Below are positions 1-8,579 of a stretch of 64,000 bases of DNA, one piece after another; position 1 is the first letter of the stretch, and every line of letters begins with the position of its first letter. Below the pieces are notes generated by a model. The model was not told where the DNA came from and searched no databases. It saw nothing but the letters and a program-made list of their open reading frames with translations. This DNA is from Blautia sp. (lineage in GTDB: Bacteria > Bacillota > Clostridia > Lachnospirales > Lachnospiraceae). Both the position numbers and the translations under genes were made by a program. The DNA lies in NCBI GenBank assembly GCA_022770365.1, contig JALEHU010000006.1:36846-100845 (forward strand), read 5' to 3'.

Positions 1-783
1 GGACCGACCAGCCTGATTAATATAATAGGTAATGTAACAGCTAATATCAGCGTGGATAATAAGACTGAGAACGTCACTAAGGAAACAGAACTGGTGATTT
101 ATGATAAAAATGGAACTCAGCTTTCGGATGTTCAGATGAGCTATCTGAATGTACCGAAGGTAACGGTTACAGCCAGACTCTGGAGAGTCCGCTCGAATAT
201 TCAGATTATCGGCGACTATGTTGGCGAACCGGCGGAAGGCTATCAGGTTGAGAGTGTTGTCATAGTTCCGAATGTTATCAGCCTGGCTGGAAGCGATGAG
301 GCTCTTGATAATCTGGAGGAAGAGAACAATGCTATCAGAATACCTGCTGAGAGCATCGATATTTCCGGTGAAAGATCAGATGTTGAGACGAAAGTAAACA
401 TCACTCAATTCCTTTCAGAGGGATTAAAGCTTCCAAGCGGTGCCAGTGAAGATGTATGGGTGCGTATCAATATTCTTCCGGAAGGCAGTCATTCCTATGA
501 ACTGGATACCAATGATATAAAAGTGGAAAACCAGTCGGAAGGAACGCAGGTTGTCTTCGGAATGGATAAGATTGAGGTTCGTATCAAAAGAACAGATGAA
601 TCAGATGAGACACTTGAAACATCAATGATTCAGGCATCGGTAGATCTGGACGGAAAAAAGAAAGGTACCTATGAGCTTCCTGTGAAGATCAAACTTCCGG
701 ACGGATACGAACTGGTAGAACCAATTACAGCAGAGGTAGAAATTTCTGAAATTTCCATTGCCGAGGAGAGCAGTGATGAATAA
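1..783 (+). CDS. cdaR: CdaR-like YbbR-domain protein, 5' truncated by window
   Basis: The frame is open from base 1; the GTG at 52 in the ORF track is internal and the true start lies outside the window. The visible 260 residues are beta-rich repeats of YbbR type, with recurring patterns such as NVPKVTVTARL followed by SVVIVPNVISLAGS. In Firmicutes, CdaR is a membrane-anchored extracellular protein that regulates the diadenylate cyclase CdaA; its N-terminal membrane helix and upstream cdaA would lie before this window. The C-terminal end is acidic (EISIAEESSDE). It ends 12 bases before the HPr gene, so the two are probably co-transcribed. Family assignment is good; the regulatory role is carried over from the family. 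Confidence 0.8.
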   Translation, partial: GPTSLINIIGNVTANISVDNKTENVTKETELVIYDKNGTQLSDVQMSYLNVPKVTVTARLWRVRSNIQIIGDYVGEPAEGYQVESVVIVPNVISLAGSDEALDNLEEENNAIRIPAESIDISGERSDVETKVNITQFLSEGLKLPSGASEDVWVRINILPEGSHSYELDTNDIKVENQSEGTQVVFGMDKIEVRIKRTDESDETLETSMIQASVDLDGKKKGTYELPVKIKLPDGYELVEPITAEVEISEISIAEESSDE

Positions 784-795
784 GGAGAGGATGTT

Positions 796-1059
796 ATGAT
801 CAGTCAAAAAATAACAATTAAAAACCCGACAGGACTTCATTTAAGACCAGCAGGGCTGCTTTGCAAAGAAGCAATGAAATATAAGTCTCTGATTACATTC
901 ACATTTGAAGACTGCACTGCAAATGCAAAAAGTGTATTAAGTGTTCTTGGAGCATGTGTGAAATGTGGAGATGAGATTGAACTGACCTGCGAGGGCAAGG
1001 ATGAACAGGAAGCGATGGATGCGCTGATAGCAGCAATTAGCAGCGGATTGGGAGAATAG
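796..1059 (+). CDS. ptsH: HPr-family phosphocarrier protein
   Basis: An 87-residue protein of normal HPr length. The phosphorylation site is present as GLHLRPAG with His15, and Ser46 lies in NAKSVLSVLGA, the position phosphorylated by HPr kinase in Gram-positives. HPr carries phosphate from enzyme I to sugar-specific EIIA proteins and, as HPr-Ser46-P, is a CcpA corepressor. AAGGAGAGG lies just upstream of ATG 796; an ATG at 791 is out of frame. No ptsI or HPr kinase is next to it; it follows cdaR directly. Ser46 suggests a regulatory role, so a Crh-like protein is an alternative, but His15 argues for a working phosphocarrier. Confidence 0.85.
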   Translation: MISQKITIKNPTGLHLRPAGLLCKEAMKYKSLITFTFEDCTANAKSVLSVLGACVKCGDEIELTCEGKDEQEAMDALIAAISSGLGE

Positions 1060-1144
1060 ATCAATAAGTAATGCTGTTCAGCAGGTAATAACATGAAGAT
1101 ATTGAACAGATGTGAAGAATAAATTTGAATAAGGAGGAATTATT

Positions 1145-3883
1145 GTGAAAAAGAAAATTGCAGCGGCTGCATTGAGTATTACACTTTGCATGTCCATGGT
1201 TTGTCAGACCGGAGCTGCCGCCTTTACAGACCAGGCGGAAGGGGTAACATGGTCGGAGTTTGACGATTCTTCATCAGGAACCGTGGAATCCGACGATACA
1301 ATTGGGATGGAACCTGAGGAACCTACAGCAGCACCGGAAGCTGCGGTGACACCTGCTGAGGAAACACCTGAAGCAGTGACCCCATCCCCTGAAGCAGTGA
1401 CGCCAGCACCGGAAATAACAGTCACACCGGAGGAACCTGCCGGAGAAGACAGTTTTTCTGCAAATGATGTTGAAATTTTTAGTGCAGGTGATGGATCTGC
1501 GGATGATCAGACTATTCAGAATACTGAGGGAAATGCAGAAGCTCTGACAGCAGCAGACGGCAGAATTTATGCAACAGACTGGATTGCATCAAATGGCAGA
1601 TGGAAACTGCGCAAGCCGGTTGCCACAATGACAGCATCTGCTCCAGAGGTTCAGACAGCTGGAGACCCGGAAACTCAGCCGGAAATGACTGTCTCGGATG
1701 ATGCGGAAGTTCTGCCGGAAATGACTGCCTCAGACGATGCGGAAACCGTTGTATCTCCGGAGCAGCAGAACATGCCTGAGGAGACGGATTCTGCAGATAT
1801 GATGAATGCTGATGCTGACGGGGCAGACGCGGATACAGATACTGCAGCTGATACTTCAGGGGAAGCGCTTTTACAGAATGATGTACCGGAAAATCTGTTC
1901 TATACCAGGGAAGATGGAATTGTTCATATTATCACATACAGCAATGATCCGTCAGTGACAGATCCGGTTGCAGAAGGTGATTATTATTTTGACGCGGAAG
2001 GTTTTCTGATAACAGGAAGACATGAGGTTCCTTCAAATGAAGAAGGATCCGGTTCAAACTATGAAAAAGCAGTGGAACATTTCTTCATGGATGAGGCAAA
2101 TGCAAAACTGAATGATCCGAATTCCAATGCAGCCTGCACGCCGACTAACTCTGATCTTGGTCAGCTGCAGAAAAAGTATTGGCTGTGGACCGGAACAGCT
2201 TTCCGTTACTATTCATCCAGCGGTGGTTATTTATCCGTATCCAGTCTGAAAGAGATTAATACAAAAGCAGATAAGTATTACGGATATTATAAAATCAATG
2301 GTGCATATTATATTCTAAATACAGACGGTACACCATGCACCGGAATCATTACAATCAAAGACGGCAAAAAGCCCGGAGAATATTACTGCAAGCCGGCTGG
2401 AACAGCCGGTGAGATTCCCGGAAAAATGCTTCGCTCCGGATGGCTCCGAATAAAAGACAGCAAAGGCGTATATCGCTGGTGGAAGTATAACTCTGACGGA
2501 CGCCGTTCCTCAAAGGTTGCCAAGGTTACGACTCTGGATAAGACGATTGACAGCAGTGTGGGTAACTATACATACATGCTGGATAAGAATGGTTATATCC
2601 TGAAAAACAAGATGGCTAAAGTAGGAAGTTATTATTACGGTACGGATAAATATGGACGTATTTATAAGAATAAAGTGGTAACATATAATGGCGCCAGATA
2701 CTATTTTACTGCTAATGGACGCCGTTCCACATGGAAGAACGGATGGCACAGAATCGCCTACGGAAGCAAACGGTATTTCTATTTCGGGTCAACCCCGGGC
2801 AAAATAGTAGAAAAGAAGGGATGGCAGAGAATTATCACACCGGAAGGCAAGAGTGCCGGATGGTTTTATTTCCCGAGCAGCGGTAATCATTATGAAAATG
2901 TACTAACCAAATCAGGCCGCTATTTCCGTACAGATGGAAGACTTGCCAGCGGAATTACGACTGTAAATGGAAAGACTTATTTCTTCCAGGCTTCTACTTC
3001 TAAAACTCCGAAGGGTGTGATGTATAAGAGCATCTGGATACATTATAATAATAAGTGGTACTATGCCGGCAGCGATGGTGTTCTTTACAAGAGCGGATGG
3101 AAAAAGATCAAAGGATCTTATTACTACTTTAACAGTGATTACACAGTAAAAACAAACCAGACAGTTACAAAAAATGGTGTTAAAGGCTATGTGGACAGCA
3201 GAGGCAAATTCTATTCTTCAGGATGGGTAATCATCAATGATGCCAAGAACCAGGTGAAATATGTTGATCCTAAGACAGGTACTTTTGTAAAGAATACTTC
3301 TAAGAAAATTGACGGGCTGACATATTATTTCGATAAAAACGGATATCGTATCAATGATCTTACCAGTATGTACAGAGGTCCATATTATCTGGAATGTGAC
3401 CGCGTGAATGGCGTAATGACTGTATATAATGCATCTAAAACAGTTCCTATTAAAACGATACGTGTTTCTGTAGGCCTTTCGGGAACCCCTACCTGGCCGA
3501 CAAATAGAAATATGAGACTTACAAGTTATAATAGATGGCAGGCTCTGATGGGGCCGTCATGGGGCCAGTATGGTACTCATGTAGATGGTGCAGGTAATGG
3601 CGGCATTTTTATCCACTCTGTGGCAGGAGGTTCCCAAAGCTACTATAATCTTCCTGCATCGGAATACAATAAGCTGGGTAATCCGGCTTCCCATGGATGT
3701 ATTCGCTGCTGTGTAGCTGATGCAAGATGGGTGTTCTATAACTGCAATGGTTCAACCATCCGCATTATCGATGGAAAATACAATGCGAATGAATCAATGA
3801 AGGGACCTCTTGGACGTAAAGCACTTACACCGCTGTACGGTTCCAGGAATTTTGACCCGACAGATAATTTGGCATGGCATTAA
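1145..3883 (+). CDS. Secreted L,D-transpeptidase (YkuD) with wall-binding repeats
   Basis: A 912-residue secreted protein starting at GTG 1145, with AAGGAGGA 6 bases upstream. It has a signal peptide (residues 1-25), a Pro/Glu/Thr-rich acidic linker to about residue 270 that includes a duplicated PEMT(V/A)SDDAE unit, then many aromatic/glycine repeats of the cell-wall/choline-binding type (about 280-740). The C-terminal YkuD domain (about 745-905) has the conserved His in IFIHS and the catalytic Cys852 in SHGCIR. YkuD enzymes make 3-3 peptidoglycan cross-links or attach proteins to the wall. It opens a run of three wall enzymes sharing the same repeat type and has its own terminator. Cys852 is followed by Arg-Cys rather than the common Arg-Leu/Met. 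Activity is inferred from the intact motif. Confidence 0.88.
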   Translation: MKKKIAAAALSITLCMSMVCQTGAAAFTDQAEGVTWSEFDDSSSGTVESDDTIGMEPEEPTAAPEAAVTPAEETPEAVTPSPEAVTPAPEITVTPEEPAGEDSFSANDVEIFSAGDGSADDQTIQNTEGNAEALTAADGRIYATDWIASNGRWKLRKPVATMTASAPEVQTAGDPETQPEMTVSDDAEVLPEMTASDDAETVVSPEQQNMPEETDSADMMNADADGADADTDTAADTSGEALLQNDVPENLFYTREDGIVHIITYSNDPSVTDPVAEGDYYFDAEGFLITGRHEVPSNEEGSGSNYEKAVEHFFMDEANAKLNDPNSNAACTPTNSDLGQLQKKYWLWTGTAFRYYSSSGGYLSVSSLKEINTKADKYYGYYKINGAYYILNTDGTPCTGIITIKDGKKPGEYYCKPAGTAGEIPGKMLRSGWLRIKDSKGVYRWWKYNSDGRRSSKVAKVTTLDKTIDSSVGNYTYMLDKNGYILKNKMAKVGSYYYGTDKYGRIYKNKVVTYNGARYYFTANGRRSTWKNGWHRIAYGSKRYFYFGSTPGKIVEKKGWQRIITPEGKSAGWFYFPSSGNHYENVLTKSGRYFRTDGRLASGITTVNGKTYFFQASTSKTPKGVMYKSIWIHYNNKWYYAGSDGVLYKSGWKKIKGSYYYFNSDYTVKTNQTVTKNGVKGYVDSRGKFYSSGWVIINDAKNQVKYVDPKTGTFVKNTSKKIDGLTYYFDKNGYRINDLTSMYRGPYYLECDRVNGVMTVYNASKTVPIKTIRVSVGLSGTPTWPTNRNMRLTSYNRWQALMGPSWGQYGTHVDGAGNGGIFIHSVAGGSQSYYNLPASEYNKLGNPASHGCIRCCVADARWVFYNCNGSTIRIIDGKYNANESMKGPLGRKALTPLYGSRNFDPTDNLAWH

Positions 3884-3898
3884 TACGTGTGTTTATGG

Positions 3899-3927
3899 CG
3901 CTCTCCGAGATGATCGGAGAGCGTTTT
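3899..3927 (+). terminator. Rho-independent terminator after the YkuD gene
   Basis: CGCTCTCCGA and TCGGAGAGCG form a perfect 10-bp stem with a 5-base loop, followed by TTTT. It separates the YkuD gene from the promoter and genes that follow. Confidence 0.9.
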
Positions 3928-4000
3928 AATACTCGCTGTTTCTTTTTCTGGCAGGGACATTGGCGTTCAGACTGCCGTTAAGATATATGGGTAAATTTTC

Positions 4001-4029
4001 TTGCATTTCTGTATACATCTATGTATAAT
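4001..4029 (+). promoter_or_regulatory. Sigma-A-type promoter for the lysozyme/amidase genes
   Basis: TTGCAT, 17-base spacer, TATAAT. It lies between the terminator at 3899-3927 and the GH25 gene and would drive 4094 onward, possibly through rmlB, since no terminator is seen until 8528. Confidence 0.75.
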
Positions 4030-4093
4030 AAAAAATGTAACAAAACTTTAATAATTTATCAATATTAAAGAGGAGTATGACTTAAGGGAAAAA

Positions 4094-5776
4094 ATGAAGG
4101 GAACGAAAAGAAAATGGAAAGGCGTAAAGCTGTTTTTCCTCTGTGCTGTTCTGGTCATAGGCATGATTGGGGCTTCCAGAATATCGGCATCGTCTTATGA
4201 GCGCTGGGAGACTGTGGCGGAAGAGGAACGGGAGACGTACGAAGCTTCAGAGGGGCTGCTTCGTGCATCGACTGTCAGTGAAAAAGCCTGGAAAAAAATT
4301 AATGGAGTATGCTATAACGGAAGCGGAGAGACAATTCCGGGAGCTATTACCCGGGGGATCGATGTTTCTGAATGGCAGGGCACCATTAACTGGACAAAAG
4401 TAAAAAATTCCGGAGTGGATTTTGCATTTATCCGTGTTGCATATGGTACAGGCTATCTTGACAAGCAATATGCAGCAAACATGAAAAATGCTGCGGCAGC
4501 AGGAATTCCGGCAGGTGTTTATATTTACAGTACTGCTACTACAACATCAGGTGCATTAAAGGAAGCGCAGCTTGTTATTGAGAAGATGAAAGGATATAAA
4601 GTTTCCTATCCGGTTGTTTTTGACCTGGAATATTCCCGTATGGGAGAACTGTCAAAAACTCAGGTATCGAAACTTGCGCTGACCTTCTGCAATGAGATTA
4701 AAAAGGCCGGTTATTATCCGATGGTATACTGTAATACGTACTGGTATGATGACAAAATAGACTGGTCATTGCTGAACGGTATTGATGTGTGGATTGCGAG
4801 ATATGGAGACAGGATTCAGGCACCTTCCGGTTCTGCTTATAAGTATACGATCTGGCAGTCCACGGATGGTGATGGCGGTGGAATACTGAATCCGACCAAA
4901 GGGCTGATTGATGGTATTCCGACAGTGAATAATGTTGATGTGAATTTCGGCTATGTGGATTATGCGAAAATAATTACTCCCCGCACACAGCCGCTTGCTT
5001 CTTATACAAATTCGTCAACGACAATTGCGACAGCAACACCGAAACCGACAGCAACACCGAAGCCGACGGCAACACCAACACCGAAACCGACAGCGACGCC
5101 GAAGCCGACAGCAACACCTACGCCAGAACCGACACCAAAGCCGACCACGGTTCCGGCAGTGAAAAACGGCTGGAAAACAGAGAGCGGAAAGACCTACTAT
5201 TATAAGAATAATGTCAAACTTACAGGCTGGCAGAAAATCGGCGGCAAATATTATTATTTTAACAGTGTAAAAGGCTATCTTTATAAGAGTACACTGCTGA
5301 CATCCAGAAAAAACAATATTTGTTATGTCAATTCCAGCGGTGCCCGTGTTTCTGATACATGGGTTACCTGGAAAGATAAAAAATATTATATGGCATCCAA
5401 TGGTTATGCTGTGAAAGGCTTTTATACGATCAGCGGCAAAACATATTATTTCAATAAAACGCATGCTTATATGTATAAGAACCGTAAGCTGATCACTACA
5501 GCCGGAAACATTTATTATCTTGGCATCACCGGAGCACGTTATGAAAATGGTTTTTATACAGTGACGGAAAATGGTGTAAAAAATACATATTACTTTGCCA
5601 AAAACGGGCGTGCATACAGAGGCTGGCACACGATCAAAGGAAAAAAATATTATTTCTATAAGGGAACTTCCAAAAAATCCGGCGTTCGTGCAGAAAATGT
5701 CACACTTACAAGCTCTTCCGGAGTAGTCTCTGTGTTTAATAAATCCGGCGTTTGTACGAAACAGTATAAGAAATAG
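4094..5776 (+). CDS. Secreted GH25 lysozyme with wall-binding repeats
   Basis: A 560-residue muramidase. It has an N-terminal signal/anchor helix (about 12-32) and a GH25 domain (about 85-305) starting GIDVSEWQG with Asp90. The DxE catalytic pair is Asp177/Glu179 in VFDLEY. A linker of TPKPTA repeats (about 315-355) leads to C-terminal aromatic wall-binding repeats (about 358-555). GH25 enzymes cut the MurNAc-GlcNAc bond; autolysin or remodelling use is likely as no phage genes are nearby. AAGGG lies 5 bases before ATG 4094. A stronger GAGGAG further upstream precedes an ATG-ACT-TAA minicistron at 4077. The amidase gene follows after 33 bases. Confidence 0.92.
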   Translation: MKGTKRKWKGVKLFFLCAVLVIGMIGASRISASSYERWETVAEEERETYEASEGLLRASTVSEKAWKKINGVCYNGSGETIPGAITRGIDVSEWQGTINWTKVKNSGVDFAFIRVAYGTGYLDKQYAANMKNAAAAGIPAGVYIYSTATTTSGALKEAQLVIEKMKGYKVSYPVVFDLEYSRMGELSKTQVSKLALTFCNEIKKAGYYPMVYCNTYWYDDKIDWSLLNGIDVWIARYGDRIQAPSGSAYKYTIWQSTDGDGGGILNPTKGLIDGIPTVNNVDVNFGYVDYAKIITPRTQPLASYTNSSTTIATATPKPTATPKPTATPTPKPTATPKPTATPTPEPTPKPTTVPAVKNGWKTESGKTYYYKNNVKLTGWQKIGGKYYYFNSVKGYLYKSTLLTSRKNNICYVNSSGARVSDTWVTWKDKKYYMASNGYAVKGFYTISGKTYYFNKTHAYMYKNRKLITTAGNIYYLGITGARYENGFYTVTENGVKNTYYFAKNGRAYRGWHTIKGKKYYFYKGTSKKSGVRAENVTLTSSSGVVSVFNKSGVCTKQYKK

Positions 5777-5809
5777 AGTAAATAAGTACTCATTCTTGGA
5801 AAGGAAAAT

Positions 5810-7294
5810 ATGAAAGTAAAGAAAAATAAGAGGTTTACCAGATTATTACTGGTAATGATGACTGTAATGGGGATATTTCTTTTTGTGCCTTTTACGGCAG
5901 CGGCAGCAACTGTAAATACAGGAGAGTTTGTTGTCGTACTGGATCCGGGACATGGCGGTATTGACTCCGGTGCCTGTGATAGACATAACGGCAAAATGTA
6001 TCAGGAATCTGATATGAACTGGAAAATTGCCAATTATACTAAAAAGGCACTTGAAAAATATACAAATATCAAGGTGGTTCTGACCAGAACGAAAAACACA
6101 TGTCCTTCAATAAAAACCAGAGTTGCGGCAGCAAAAAAGGCAAAAGCAGATATACTGGTAAGCATGCATATTAATTCAGAGGACAGTGGACTGGCAAAAG
6201 GAGCCTGTGTTCTGATTTCCAAGGGAACCTACCGTTCCAGTTTATCTGCCAGGGAGAAAAAATTCGGAACGTATGTGATGAATGAGCTCGGTAAACTGGG
6301 AATTTATAAACGCAATTCCGACACCGGAGGCATGCTTTACCGCCTTGCTTCCGATGGAAGCAGATATCCCAATGGAAAGACCAGCGATTACTATGAAATT
6401 GTCCGGTACAGTGTAGAGAACAATCTTCCCGGGGTGATCATTGAACATGCATTTATCAGCAATTATTCTGATGTAAGCAAATTTTTAAGCAGTGATGCCA
6501 AACTGAAAAAAATCGGCGAGGCAGATGCCAGAGCAATTGTCAGCTACATCAGACAACTTCCTGCAAAAGAAGAGCCGATTGATCCTGCGAAGAAAAACGG
6601 ATGGATTGAGGAAGAAGGAAACTATTACTATTATAAAAATGATGTAAAAGCTGTGAATCAGCTTCTGACACTGGATGGTAAAATCTATTATGTGGATGCA
6701 GCTGGGGTGAGACAGTATGGATGGCAGACTGTTCAGGGAAAAACCTATTTCTTCAGGGAAGATGGAACAGCAGTGACGGGCTGGATGGAGCTGGATGGTG
6801 ACTGGTATTATTTTAACAGTAAATATGCTTATCTTTATAAAAATGTAAAACTGGTATCCGGCTCCGGGAATGTATACCTTTTTGATGAAGACGGAAAGCG
6901 CATGAAAGGCTGGTCCACTCTGGATAATAAGAAATATTACGTAGGCGCAAAGGGATATGCGGTCCGCGGGTTCCAGAAAATCGGCACAAAATATTATTAT
7001 TTTGAACCGAAAGATGCTTATCTCATTAAAAATAAAATCGTAAAAATATCGTCAACTGCTATTTATTATATTGACTCAAAGGGAGTTCGATATGACAAAG
7101 GATTTAAAACCATAAAGAATAATACATATTATTTTACGTCCAATGGAAAAGCTAAAATCGGGTGGCTGAAATCCAATGGAAAATACTATTATTTTAACAA
7201 GTCCGGAGTTATGCTGAAAAACACGACACTGAAAGATTCCAAGGGAAAGGTGTATATATTCAATTCCAAGGGAGTATGTACCAACCGAAAATAA
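5810..7294 (+). CDS. Secreted N-acetylmuramoyl-L-alanine amidase (amidase_3) with wall-binding repeats
   Basis: A 494-residue protein with signal peptide (about 1-32, ending TAAAA), a zinc amidase_3 domain (about 40-255) and C-terminal wall-binding repeats (about 262-490). Zinc ligands fit His48 (DPGHGG), Glu66 (QESDMNW) and His120 (SMHIN); the catalytic Glu212 is in IIEHAF. These enzymes cut the MurNAc-L-Ala amide bond. GGAAAGGA precedes ATG 5810. It lies 33 bases after the lysozyme gene and 44 before rmlB, with no terminator seen on either side, so wall hydrolases and the first rhamnose gene may share a transcript. Confidence 0.93.
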   Translation: MKVKKNKRFTRLLLVMMTVMGIFLFVPFTAAAATVNTGEFVVVLDPGHGGIDSGACDRHNGKMYQESDMNWKIANYTKKALEKYTNIKVVLTRTKNTCPSIKTRVAAAKKAKADILVSMHINSEDSGLAKGACVLISKGTYRSSLSAREKKFGTYVMNELGKLGIYKRNSDTGGMLYRLASDGSRYPNGKTSDYYEIVRYSVENNLPGVIIEHAFISNYSDVSKFLSSDAKLKKIGEADARAIVSYIRQLPAKEEPIDPAKKNGWIEEEGNYYYYKNDVKAVNQLLTLDGKIYYVDAAGVRQYGWQTVQGKTYFFREDGTAVTGWMELDGDWYYFNSKYAYLYKNVKLVSGSGNVYLFDEDGKRMKGWSTLDNKKYYVGAKGYAVRGFQKIGTKYYYFEPKDAYLIKNKIVKISSTAIYYIDSKGVRYDKGFKTIKNNTYYFTSNGKAKIGWLKSNGKYYYFNKSGVMLKNTTLKDSKGKVYIFNSKGVCTNRK

Positions 7295-7338
7295 TGGGAA
7301 AATTATCGGGGAATAAAACATAAAGGAGAAACAGTACT

Positions 7339-8421
7339 ATGAGAACTTATTTAGTAACCGGAGGAGCTGGATTTATCGGTTCCAATTACATTCACTATAT
7401 GTTCGGAAAATACGGTGACAGTATTCGTATTATCAACGTTGATAAGCTGACTTACGCAGGAAATCTGGAAAATCTGAAAGATATTGAAGACCAGGCAAAC
7501 TATACATTTGTAAAAGCGGACATCTGTGACAGCGATGCAATTATGAAGATTTTTGAAGAAAATGATATTGACCGTGTTGTGCATTTTGCTGCTGAGAGCC
7601 ATGTGGACCGCAGCATCAAAAATCCGGATGTTTTTGTAAAAACGAATGTTCTGGGGACGCTTGTAATGCTGAATGCAGCCAAGGCTGCCTGGGAGCTGCC
7701 GGACGGCACCTTTAAACCGGATAAGAAATTCCTTCATGTTTCTACAGATGAAGTTTATGGTTCTCTGGAAGAGGATGGCGGATATTTTTATGAGACTACT
7801 CCGTATGCACCTCACAGCCCGTATTCTGCCAGCAAAGCATCTTCCGATATGCTGGTGAAGGCTTATATGGATACTTACAGATTTCCGGCTAATATTACCA
7901 ACTGCAGCAATAACTATGGTCCTTATCAGTTCCCGGAAAAACTGATTCCGCTGATCATCAACAATGCACTTCAGGGTAAGAAACTTCCGGTATACGGTGA
8001 CGGAAAAAATGTCCGTGACTGGCTGTATGTTATGGATCACGCAAAAGGCATCGATATGGTTCAGGAAAAGGGCCGTCTCTTTGAAACATACAATATCGGC
8101 GGTCATAATGAGAAACAGAATATCCAGATCATTCATATTATTCTGGATACCCTTCAGGAAATGCTTCCGGATGATGATCCCCGCAAAAAGCTGGTAAGTG
8201 AGGAACTGATCACTTATGTGGAAGACCGCAAAGGCCATGACCGCCGGTACGCGATTGCACCGGATAAGATCAAGGCAGAAGTAGGCTGGTATCCGGAAAC
8301 ATGTTTTGAAGACGGTATCCGTCTGACTATTCAGTGGTTTTTCGAACACGAAGACTGGATGAAAAATGTCACCAGCGGTGATTACCAGAAGTATTACGAC
8401 GAAATGTACAGGACAAAATAA
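7339..8421 (+). CDS. rmlB: dTDP-glucose 4,6-dehydratase
   Basis: A 360-residue extended short-chain dehydrogenase with NAD-binding TGGAGFIGSNY at the N-terminus, the STDEVYG active-site strand (Asp-Glu needed for dehydration) and the catalytic YSASK. It converts dTDP-glucose to dTDP-4-keto-6-deoxyglucose, the branch point for rhamnose (RmlC/RmlD) and for 4-amino-6-deoxy sugars (the WecE homologue at 13689). AAAGGAG lies upstream of ATG 7339. It is the first gene of the polysaccharide locus; rmlA and rmlC lie about 8 kb and rmlD about 19 kb downstream, an unusual dispersal. Confidence 0.96.
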   Translation: MRTYLVTGGAGFIGSNYIHYMFGKYGDSIRIINVDKLTYAGNLENLKDIEDQANYTFVKADICDSDAIMKIFEENDIDRVVHFAAESHVDRSIKNPDVFVKTNVLGTLVMLNAAKAAWELPDGTFKPDKKFLHVSTDEVYGSLEEDGGYFYETTPYAPHSPYSASKASSDMLVKAYMDTYRFPANITNCSNNYGPYQFPEKLIPLIINNALQGKKLPVYGDGKNVRDWLYVMDHAKGIDMVQEKGRLFETYNIGGHNEKQNIQIIHIILDTLQEMLPDDDPRKKLVSEELITYVEDRKGHDRRYAIAPDKIKAEVGWYPETCFEDGIRLTIQWFFEHEDWMKNVTSGDYQKYYDEMYRTK

Positions 8422-8527
8422 AAATGATGATGGAGTGAAAAGGTATTTTTACTCTGGTATCATGAAAATTCTGTACAGCAGACATGAAAAATACCCGGCT
8501 GTATGGGAGAATTACAGGAAAATCAAC

Positions 8528-8569
8528 GAAATGCTGCAGGACATGGGAATGCAGCATTTCCTGTTTTTT
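8528..8569 (+). terminator. Terminator between rmlB and the ATP-grasp genes
   Basis: GAAATGCTGC and GCAGCATTTC form a perfect 10-bp stem (loop 13 bases), followed by CTGTTTTTT. The T-run ends right at the GGAG ribosome binding site of the gene at 8580, so readthrough or a promoter in 8422-8527 must feed that gene. Confidence 0.8.
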
Positions 8570-8579
8570 GGAGAATACA

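Noticed and set aside
4077-4085. ATG-ACT-TAA minicistron before the lysozyme gene
   Set aside because: The GAGGAG spacing is too short for a start there, and a two-codon ORF cannot be supported.
5034-5150. Short tandem repeats taken as a possible CRISPR array
   Set aside because: They are in-frame TPKPTA linker codons with no unique spacers.
5015-5629. 204-residue antisense ORF over the lysozyme linker
   Set aside because: It is the Cys/Arg-rich reverse reading of TPKPTA repeats and wall-binding repeats.
8484-8579. N-terminal 32-codon extension of the ATP-grasp/PLP gene
   Set aside because: It crosses a terminator hairpin and has no ribosome site; the protein-like start MKKIAIIGA with GGAG is at 8580.
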